Assembly: GCA_009920815.1 (NCBI GenBank)
Contig: RFZH01000122.1
Span: forward strand, 1 to 7,008
Length of the DNA: 7,008 nucleotides
Source of the DNA: Paracoccaceae bacterium
GTDB lineage: Bacteria; Pseudomonadota; Alphaproteobacteria; Rhodobacterales; Rhodobacteraceae
Direction of reading: 5' to 3'
Made by a program: the position numbers and the translations under genes. Shown in pieces: positions 1-5,048 of the stretch (its first letter is position 1; each line of letters begins with the position of its first letter). Under the pieces are notes generated by a model. That model saw nothing but the letters and a program-made list of their open reading frames with translations, ran no database searches and had not been told where the DNA came from.

Positions 1-2
1 GG

Positions 3-401
3 TTTTTGGATCCCAACCGTCACGTTCCGCCTGCGCTTTATCACGCTGCGCGGATAATCGGAGCCGTGTCGGCAGATTGCGGCACCTGCGTACAGGCCGA
101 ACTGAACTTGGCCCGCGCGGCGGGCATGGACCCGCAAACACTTGACCAAATTCTGTTCCGCGCCGCGGACCGGCTTGATGACGATCTGGCCGCCATTGTC
201 ATGCTGGCGCACCAGGTTACCGCCGAACGCATTGATCATCCTGACGCGCGCGAACATCTGCGCAATCGCTTTGGTGACGCGGGGCTAATCGAATTGGCCT
301 ATGCCATGAACGGCGCGGCGCTATTGCCGGGCATCATACGAACACTTGGCTATGCGACAACCTGCGACATTGAGCTTATGCGCAAAGTTTCAGGTCATTG
401 A
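3..401 (+). CDS. Carboxymuconolactone decarboxylase/AhpD-like protein, 5' end missing
   Basis: This is the C-terminal part of a mostly helical protein related to the CMD/AhpD superfamily. The frame is open to the left edge. A TTG at position 6 could serve as a start, but the frame continues upstream of it and no ribosome binding site is visible, so I treat the gene as truncated by the window. Counting from that TTG, the motif DCGTCVQAEL (residues 24-33) carries the CxxC pair that AhpD-like proteins use for thiol redox chemistry. A run of amphipathic helices follows. In peroxidase-type members a His near the second Cys completes the relay; I do not see the full EX(6)CxxCxxH pattern, so peroxidase activity is not assured. 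It ends in TGA and converges on the AbrB-family gene across a GC-rich hairpin. The fold assignment is moderate; substrate and partner are unknown. Confidence 0.6.
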   Translation, partial: FLDPNRHVPPALYHAARIIGAVSADCGTCVQAELNLARAAGMDPQTLDQILFRAADRLDDDLAAIVMLAHQVTAERIDHPDAREHLRNRFGDAGLIELAYAMNGAALLPGIIRTLGYATTCDIELMRKVSGH

Positions 402-440
402 AATTTTGCCGACACCCCATACTTCACGTTTGCCAAAATA

Positions 441-468
441 CTCCGGGGGTCTGCGGGCAGCGCCCCCA
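441..468. terminator. GC-rich hairpin between convergent genes, possible bidirectional terminator or dispersed palindrome
   Basis: GGGGG (445-449) pairs with CCCCC (463-467). Inside, CTG (451-453) pairs with CAG (458-460) around a CGGG loop, with a T-G wobble and one bulged C. It sits between the ends of two convergent genes, where it could stop transcription from either side, but neither flank has a U tract, so it is not a textbook Rho-independent terminator. The leading words AAAATACTCCGGGGG resemble a palindrome I recall recurring in intergenic DNA of Rhodobacteraceae. That is memory, not a search. Confidence 0.45.
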
Positions 469-500
469 GTAGATCGGATTGCGGGACGCAATTCGTAATA

Positions 501-1547
501 TCAGTCACGCACACCGCGTGGTCCAAAAAACCAAAGCGAAATAACTGTCAATAAAATCCGCACCAAATGATGCAAACTGACCAAAGCGGGGTTGGCAGCC
601 AGGCTTAGTGCGATCAACGACATTTCGGTCACGCCGCCGGGCGCAAAGGAAATAAGCAATACCAGCGGCGGCAGCTCTGTTACCTTTATCAATATCAGGG
701 TTAGTCCTCCACCCAACCCCAACATAAAGACAACCGATGTCAGGCTGAGCCATAGCGCCGTGCGGATCATGGTTGCTGCTATGCCCTTGAACCGAATGCC
801 AAGGCTTACGCCGATAACCACCTGTGCGAAATTAATGACGCCATTGGGAAGGTCAATGCTGGTCAAGCCCGATACACTCACACAGGCGGCCGCAAGCATT
901 GGGCCCATTAACTGACCGGCTGGTATTTTTAATTTCAATCCCACCAGCAAACCAATGGCGCCAACCGCCACAGCCGTTGCCAATTCGCTAAAGCTTGGAA
1001 CATGAGGTGCGATTGCGAGGCTTACCCCGGACGCCGATCCGACCGGCGCACCGGTCCAGAGGGAAATGCCGACTGGAACCAAGACAATGGTTAGGATTAT
1101 GCGCAAAAATTGCTGTAACATTAGCAATTGAATATTACATCCCGCCGCTTCGCCCATTGCGATTGATTCCATCAATCCGCCAGGCGCTGCCGCATAAAAG
1201 GCTGTGTTTTTGTCGTATTTACCAAGTTTGTGAAACAAATAAGTATTGCCGCTGTGTGCAACTATGACAAACAAGATGATGGCGACGACGCTTGGCCAAT
1301 AGCTGGGCAATGATGCAACCAATTCCGGTGTCACGCGTGCGCCAATCATCAAGCCGATAATTGCGATAAAAATCAGTCTAAATCGCATTGGGAAAACATA
1401 TGCCTGTGGCAAAACCTTTGGAAAACCCAATGCGATGAATGCCGCTGTGATGAGGGGGGCGAGCATATATGGCAAAGGCAAAACTGTATAATGGGCCGCA
1501 AGCGTGCCAGTGATAAACCCAAATACAATTAATAGAGCAGTGTACAT
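501..1547 (-). CDS. AbrB-family membrane protein (putative transporter)
   Basis: This 348-residue protein is almost wholly hydrophobic and very likely spans the inner membrane about ten times. It matches the AbrB family, named for a protein linked to ammonia monooxygenase or transcription regulation in old annotation but now usually regarded as a transporter. The family's internal duplication is plain: LPYMLAPLITAA (25-36) against PAGQLMGPMLAAA (209-221); AAPGGLMESIAMG (120-132) against FAPGGVTEMSLIAL (301-314); and LQQFLRIILTIV (144-155) against LHHLVRILLTVI (325-336). The paired APGG segments probably lie in the substrate path. Length is usual for the family. The ATG at 1547 is followed directly by a membrane segment; its Shine-Dalgarno site is weak. 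The gene lies 58 bp behind the 69-residue protein on the same strand and could be the last gene of the oxygenase cluster, but hairpins in the gap make that uncertain. Substrate unknown. Confidence 0.85.
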   Translation of the reverse strand: MYTALLIVFGFITGTLAAHYTVLPLPYMLAPLITAAFIALGFPKVLPQAYVFPMRFRLIFIAIIGLMIGARVTPELVASLPSYWPSVVAIILFVIVAHSGNTYLFHKLGKYDKNTAFYAAAPGGLMESIAMGEAAGCNIQLLMLQQFLRIILTIVLVPVGISLWTGAPVGSASGVSLAIAPHVPSFSELATAVAVGAIGLLVGLKLKIPAGQLMGPMLAAACVSVSGLTSIDLPNGVINFAQVVIGVSLGIRFKGIAATMIRTALWLSLTSVVFMLGLGGGLTLILIKVTELPPLVLLISFAPGGVTEMSLIALSLAANPALVSLHHLVRILLTVISLWFFGPRGVRD

Positions 1548-1564
1548 TTCAAACCACGATTGCT

Positions 1565-1603
1565 GCGCGTTCTGGAATGCGCGGGTTTGACGGACTTGTC
1601 AAA
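1565..1603. repeat. Two adjacent inverted repeats upstream of the AbrB-family gene
   Basis: GCGCGTTC (1565-1572) faces GAATGCGC (1575-1582), complementary except for one G-T wobble. Next to it TTTGAC (1586-1591) faces GTCAAA (1598-1603), a perfect 6-bp inverted repeat with a 6-nt spacer. Neither is followed by a U tract on the minus strand. The second contains TTGACA (minus strand, 1602-1597), an exact -35 consensus, but no good -10 lies 16-18 nt downstream. An operator, a weak terminator, or chance are all possible. Confidence 0.3.
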
Positions 1604-1605
1604 TC

Positions 1606-1815
1606 TTATTCTTCGCGCCCGTGTTGACACAAGAATTGATGCAGTGCCATTGTTTTTGGGTGGGCGCAGTCAAGCGCAAAAATATAAGCTTGGGTCGCAA
1701 AAAAGCACGCACTGTCAACGTCCTGCGTGAGATGCGTAGCCCGTTCGTACAAATCGACCAACGCTTGTTTGTCGCCGCGCAGATGCGCGGCGATCAAGTC
1801 ATCGTCCAACGACAT
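1606..1815 (-). CDS. Small helical protein, translationally coupled to the Rieske oxygenase
   Basis: This 69-residue protein begins MSLDDDLIAAHLRGDKQALV and ends in GREE. It is predicted soluble, with two or three amphipathic helices: residues 6-25 (AAHLRGDKQALVDLYERA) and 34-48 (SACFFATQAYIFALD). The look is of a single TPR/SEL1-like helical hairpin, but I assign no family. It has three Cys (about residues 35, 49 and 63) in no metal-binding pattern. I chose the ATG at 1815 because it overlaps the TAA of the oxygenase gene as TAATG. The same frame stays open another 18 codons upstream inside the oxygenase gene, but that extension is Arg-rich and looks like shadow coding. No clear Shine-Dalgarno site precedes the ATG, which fits termination-reinitiation coupling. 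Its position suggests an accessory or stability factor for the oxygenase; this is inference. Confidence 0.65.
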   Translation of the reverse strand: MSLDDDLIAAHLRGDKQALVDLYERATHLTQDVDSACFFATQAYIFALDCAHPKTMALHQFLCQHGREE

Positions 1816-2966
1816 TATTCGGCTGCTTTTGCGGGGCCGCGGTAATCTTGAACGCGCGCTGCGACCCAATCATGGAAACAATGCGTCGGCCCATCCATCG
1901 CGGGTGAAAAACGTCCGCCATCAAAATTTACCCCATGGCGGCCGCGTTGCATGCCCTCGACCACAAAAATATCTTCTTCAAAGACAACTTTCCAAAGCTC
2001 TGCATTTTTGGCACGCAATGCGTCGTCTGTGTCAGGGCTTGGATAATATAGGTGGATATGTTCGTGTGTTTCTTCTGGCCCTTGGGGCATTAGGATGATG
2101 GCAAAGGCATGATCGCGATGCGCACCCAACAAGACATTTGGGTAAACTGCAAGATATTCCGCAGCCGTGTCCCATTTGGAACTAAGGCCATCAAAATCGG
2201 GAAAGGTGGCACCGGTGTCAGATTTGAGTTGGCGATAAACCAAGGTCCCTTGGCCGGAATATTGTCCATATTCTTCGATGTTGTAATGATCTTCAAGGCG
2301 GGAATAGCTATTCAATCCGGGGTGTACCCATGGCAAGTGATAGCTTTCGCAATAGTTTTCAACAGCCAATTTCCAGTTTGATTTTACCGAAAGGGTAAAT
2401 TTGCTATCGGCGCCACCATGATAAAGTGGTTTTTCAAATTCTGCCCACCGTTCGATCGGTCCGGCCATTGCATCAACAAACTCTGGCGCAGTACCATCGA
2501 TATTGACCCAGACCACATCACGCCACACATAGCTGCGGATTTCGGTCAAACCTAGTTCGGAGCGTTTGATATTGGGGTGCGTATTTTGACCGGGGCCGCC
2601 AACATGTGGGGTTGATACCAAATCGCCTTTGGTGGAATAACACCAGCTGTGATAGGGGCAGCGGATCGCACCTTCGATTTTGCGCGGCTCCTCGACCAAA
2701 ATCATACCACGGTGGCGACATGTGTTTTGGAAAACACGGACCTGTCCATCGCGATCGCGCAGCAACAAAATAGGCATGCCAGCAAAATCAATTGGCACCG
2801 CGTCCCCGTTTTCCGGCACATCGGCCGCGACAGCCAAGCCCGCCCATGTCGCGAACAGAACGGCGCGGCGTTCTTCGTCATAGGTTTTGGGATCAATGTA
2901 ATGTTCATTTGGTAACCCGTTCGCAGTGTTTACGGGTTGGCGAACGGATGCAAGCGTGTCAGTCAT
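1815..2966 (-). CDS. Rieske [2Fe-2S] non-haem iron oxygenase, alpha subunit
   Basis: This 383-residue protein is a full-length cytoplasmic ring-hydroxylating or N-demethylating oxygenase alpha subunit. The Rieske cluster ligands are C83, H85, C103 and H106 (CRH, 17 residues, CPYH). The mononuclear iron site follows: E207, H210 and H215 in ENYCESYHLPWVH (203-215), where H210 and H215 bind iron and E207 takes the place of the bridging acid that carries electrons between subunits (Asp in naphthalene dioxygenase, Glu in several N-demethylating enzymes). By alignment with naphthalene dioxygenase, D332 in EEDIFVVEGMQRG is the likely third iron ligand. All catalytic residues are present. A Glu bridge hints at the carnitine/betaine/stachydrine-type branch, but the substrate cannot be read from sequence. 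The start has a good site, AGGGGA at 2978-2973, 6 nt before the ATG. No ferredoxin or reductase gene lies in the window, so electrons must come from elsewhere. An XRE regulator is encoded upstream on the same strand. Confidence 0.9.
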   Translation of the reverse strand: MTDTLASVRQPVNTANGLPNEHYIDPKTYDEERRAVLFATWAGLAVAADVPENGDAVPIDFAGMPILLLRDRDGQVRVFQNTCRHRGMILVEEPRKIEGAIRCPYHSWCYSTKGDLVSTPHVGGPGQNTHPNIKRSELGLTEIRSYVWRDVVWVNIDGTAPEFVDAMAGPIERWAEFEKPLYHGGADSKFTLSVKSNWKLAVENYCESYHLPWVHPGLNSYSRLEDHYNIEEYGQYSGQGTLVYRQLKSDTGATFPDFDGLSSKWDTAAEYLAVYPNVLLGAHRDHAFAIILMPQGPEETHEHIHLYYPSPDTDDALRAKNAELWKVVFEEDIFVVEGMQRGRHGVNFDGGRFSPAMDGPTHCFHDWVAARVQDYRGPAKAAE

Positions 2967-3001
2967 GGTGCGTCCCCTAAGTGGTCGTTGGCTAAACAGT
3001 T

Positions 3002-3039
3002 ATAATAACAACCATAGTCTGCGCGTCATTTTGCGACGC
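3002..3039 (-). promoter_or_regulatory. Possible promoter and operator of the Rieske oxygenase gene
   Basis: Reading the minus strand, ATGACG (3029-3024, 4 of 6 to the -35 consensus) lies 16 nt before TATTAT (3007-3002, 5 of 6 to the -10 consensus). The -35 falls inside an inverted repeat, GCGTC (3023-3027) and GACGC (3035-3039), separated by 7 nt, a plausible operator for the adjacent regulator. The -10 region overlaps a second small palindrome, GTTAT-T-ATAAC. The promoter would allow the oxygenase to be transcribed separately from the regulator gene 95 bp upstream. Prediction by eye only. Confidence 0.4.
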
Positions 3040-3061
3040 TTGGTGTCGTTCAACGTCCACA

Positions 3062-3877
3062 CTATTGAAAGGGTTTGCTCATCTGTAGCAAGGTTTGATG
3101 ATAGGGTCGCAGCTTTGTGACATCGCAAAATCCTGCCAAACGCGCCGCATCTAACACGTCTTTGCCAAAAGGTCCGATGTATTCATAGACCATTCTGGTT
3201 GCTCTGGTTGCATTTATGGCCTCTGGCACTGTTCGTGTTGCGTACCCAACCCAATAGTTATTTTCGAAAGAGGGCACCTTTGACAGATAATTGAAAGACA
3301 CAGTTAGCGAACCGCGTCGTGACATTACGGCCGTTATTCCGCCCTCTTGTTGAACAAATAACCCTTTGAATTCGCGCGCATGACGATCAACAGGCAAACC
3401 TTGTTGGCGCATGGCTTCTTTCGCTTCCATGCCGCGGCCAAATGTTAAATTCCCCTTACGGTAGATTAAAATCAAGCCTTGAATGAACCGATCACTTTCC
3501 AAAAAGCTTTTTCTTGAGAATCTATAAAAGCCCGATGGCAGATTGTCTGTGCCAACGCGTGCGCTTTTCAGGTCCAAGAAAGGTCCCAGCTCGGACGCCA
3601 GCAAATCGGACATTTCGTGATTTTCCAGCGTTTCAACCGGTTGGAGAAGAATCCGCGCATCTATATTGAAATGTAGACATATTTTTGCCAAGACATCTGG
3701 TCTAGGAAAGCTTTCACCAGAAAGATATCTGTTGAATTGGGTCCTATTAATCTTGAGTTCGCGACACAACGCAGCGATTGAGCCGGTCCGAATACAGAGC
3801 TTTCTGAGGTTCTCCCCAAAAATTGCTCGTATTTCGGCAGGGCTCGCTGCTCCCAAAGAATCGTTTATCTGCTTCAT
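3062..3877 (-). CDS. XRE/Cro-type helix-turn-helix transcriptional regulator
   Basis: This 271-residue DNA-binding protein starts MKQINDSLGAASPAEIRAIF. The helix-turn-helix spans about residues 19-73: FGENLRKLCIRTGSIAALCRELKINRTQFNRYLSGE, with INRTQFNRYLSG as the recognition-helix part, then PRPDVLAKICLHFNID typical of XRE/Cro domains. Residues from about 110 to 271 form a separate alpha/beta domain (starting near PSGFYRFSRKSFLESDRF) that I do not recognise and that probably binds an effector or mediates dimers. I prefer the ATG at 3877 because the HTH domain then begins about 19 residues in. A GTG 31 codons upstream (3970) is also in frame but adds a basic stretch and lacks a ribosome site. 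The chosen start has only GGTGA very close to the ATG, so the start is not certain. Gene order suggests it controls the oxygenase downstream, and possibly itself. Confidence 0.8.
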   Translation of the reverse strand: MKQINDSLGAASPAEIRAIFGENLRKLCIRTGSIAALCRELKINRTQFNRYLSGESFPRPDVLAKICLHFNIDARILLQPVETLENHEMSDLLASELGPFLDLKSARVGTDNLPSGFYRFSRKSFLESDRFIQGLILIYRKGNLTFGRGMEAKEAMRQQGLPVDRHAREFKGLFVQQEGGITAVMSRRGSLTVSFNYLSKVPSFENNYWVGYATRTVPEAINATRATRMVYEYIGPFGKDVLDAARLAGFCDVTKLRPYHQTLLQMSKPFQ

Positions 3878-3925
3878 TTTCACCGGCGCTATGTTCTTGT
3901 TGCAAGTTTTACGCACCCTCGGTAA

Positions 3926-3959
3926 GAACTGTTCGCGTTTTACGATAAAAGTGACGCGC
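3926..3959. promoter_or_regulatory. Inverted repeats upstream of the XRE regulator gene
   Basis: The 225-bp divergent region between the regulator and the cold-shock-like gene holds GAACTGTTC (3926-3934, a perfect palindrome), TTTTA-CGA-TAAAA (3938-3950), and on the minus strand GCGCGTCACTTTT (3959-3947). The last resembles GCGCGTCATTTT in front of the oxygenase (3021-3032). These are candidate operators for autoregulation. I found no convincing -35/-10 pair for either divergent gene here. Confidence 0.25.
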
Positions 3960-4102
3960 TTTTGTCTCACACTGACTCAATACTGTACATAGGTTGATCA
4001 GGTTCGTCACAAAATGCAATAGCTTGTGCCTGTAAACTTTGTGTCAGATCGTTAACGTATAGGCCAAGATAAGGGTACGAGTAATGTGCGGGGATATGGG
4101 CG

Positions 4103-4453
4103 ATGCAAGGCGTGATACTGTGGTGTGATCCAGATAAGGGCAAGGCGGTGATTTGGTGCGAAGATCATGGCCAACTTGCTTATTATAACGACCATAACCC
4201 AAGCGTAATTCCATTCGCTTTTGATGTGGGTGATTTGGTTATTTTCGAACAAAAACAAAGGGATGGCTTGCGCTATGCCCATGACATGAAGCTGGTGGCG
4301 AGCCAAGAATACCCAGCATTGGCAGATCAATTGGGACGCAGCGCACAACCAAAACCGCGTTTGGTCGCCCATGCAGATGGGCCTGCAACTGACACGGGTC
4401 GCGTTATTGTTTTTCGTCGAAAGGAAGAACGCCAAAGCTTGGCTTTGGCGTAA
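4103..4453 (+). CDS. Small protein with a divergent cold-shock-like (OB-fold) N-terminal domain
   Basis: This 116-residue protein has an N-terminal half that follows the cold-shock domain pattern: GVILWCDPDKGKAVIWCEDHG (3-23) against the G-x-(I/V)-x-W-(F/C)-(N/D)-x-x-K-G-(F/K)-(G/A)-(F/V)-I of CspA. The RNP1 place is taken by KGKAVI (12-17) and the RNP2 place by LAYYN (25-29), followed by FDVGDLVIFEQKQRDGLRYAHDMKLV (40-65), like the D-E-G-x-x-V-x-F ... A-x-x-V end of the domain. The aromatic nucleic-acid contacts of RNP1 (Phe) are replaced by Lys/Ala/Val, so binding may be altered. The rest (66-116) is polar and basic, with no recognised domain. A weak GGGG site lies about 9 nt before the ATG. 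It stands alone on the plus strand, divergent from the regulator and convergent with ilvH. The domain call is by pattern, not search. Confidence 0.7.
   Translation: MQGVILWCDPDKGKAVIWCEDHGQLAYYNDHNPSVIPFAFDVGDLVIFEQKQRDGLRYAHDMKLVASQEYPALADQLGRSAQPKPRLVAHADGPATDTGRVIVFRRKEERQSLALA
4430..4450. terminator. Perfect 9-bp hairpin over the end of the cold-shock-like gene, probable bidirectional terminator
   Basis: CGCCAAAGC (4430-4438) and GCTTTGGCG (4442-4450) are perfectly complementary around a 3-nt loop. It encodes the last codons before the TAA at 4451. On the plus strand the T-rich TAATTATTTC follows; on the minus strand TTCTTCCTTT follows, so it could end both the convergent ilvIH transcript and this one. 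Confidence 0.55.
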
Positions 4454-4482
4454 TTATTTCTATCATATTGGTTTTAATGGCG

Positions 4483-5037
4483 CTAACCGCGAGCGAGTGC
4501 CGCAACACCCGTGCGGGCGATCTCGTTCAACCCAAGCGGGCGCATTAAATCGGCAAAAGCATCAACCTTGTCAGGTGTGCCAGTGATCTGAAACACAAAG
4601 CTGTCCAAAGTGCTGTCGACGACATGCGCACGAAAGATATCGGCAAGCCGTAAGGCTTCTACGCGTTTGTCGCCGGTCCCACTTACTTTGATCAACGCCA
4701 GCTCACGTTCAACGACGGCACCTTCGACGGTCAGATCATGGACCTCATGCACCGGTACGATGCGACCTAATTGCGCCTTGATCTGTTCAATCACCTGTGG
4801 CGTACCGCGGGTCACGATGGTGATGCGGCTTAGGTGTCCCTGATGATCGACCTCGGCCACGGTCAGGCTTTCGATATTGTACCCACGCCCTGAAAACAGG
4901 CCGATCACACGCGCCAGAACGCCCGCTTCGTTATCGACCAAAACGGCCAATGTATGGGTTTCAACCTCGTCGCCGTAATTTGCACGTAGGTTATAAGCGG
5001 AATGCGCTGTTGATCCTTTTTTGATTTTTAGTGACAT
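4483..5037 (-). CDS. ilvH: Acetolactate synthase regulatory (small) subunit
   Basis: This 184-residue partner of IlvI stimulates the enzyme and gives it valine feedback inhibition. The N-terminal ACT domain spans about residues 27-100, with DNEAGVLARVIGLFSGRGYNIESL at 35-58. By alignment with E. coli IlvH, the residues whose mutation abolishes valine sensitivity (N11, G14, N29) correspond to N36, G39 and N54, all present, so feedback control is predicted. The C-terminal ACT-like domain (about 108-178) begins VERELALIKVSG and ends ADLMRPLGLNEIARTG. The protein has about 25 extra N-terminal residues relative to E. coli IlvH. The start has AAGGGGA upstream. The gap after ilvI is only 11 bp, so the two are co-transcribed and translated in ratio. 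Often named ilvN in other species. Confidence 0.95.
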   Translation of the reverse strand: MSLKIKKGSTAHSAYNLRANYGDEVETHTLAVLVDNEAGVLARVIGLFSGRGYNIESLTVAEVDHQGHLSRITIVTRGTPQVIEQIKAQLGRIVPVHEVHDLTVEGAVVERELALIKVSGTGDKRVEALRLADIFRAHVVDSTLDSFVFQITGTPDKVDAFADLMRPLGLNEIARTGVAALARG

Positions 5038-5048
5038 CGCTTTTCCCC

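Noticed and set aside
1816..1869. An 18-codon upstream extension of the 69-residue protein.
   Set aside because: It lies within the end of the oxygenase gene in another frame and is Arg/Ser/Pro-rich, typical of shadow coding; the TAATG start is the better choice.
3926..3934. GAACTGTTC as a LexA box.
   Set aside because: The alphaproteobacterial LexA site is a direct repeat GTTC-N7-GTTC; this is a short palindrome with the wrong spacing and layout.
3878..3970. An N-terminal extension of the regulator from the GTG at 3970.
   Set aside because: It adds 31 mainly basic residues before the HTH domain, has no ribosome site, and the ATG at 3877 gives a normal XRE layout. The question stays open because the 3877 site is also weak.
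3666..3992. A 108-residue open frame on the plus strand opposite the start of the regulator gene.
   Set aside because: It overlaps the helix-turn-helix coding region in antisense, and its sequence resembles no family; the minus-strand protein explains the region better.
4454..4482. A second terminator from GGTT and AACC words around 4471-4488.
   Set aside because: Only four base pairs with a long loop; the neighbouring 9-bp hairpin is far stronger.
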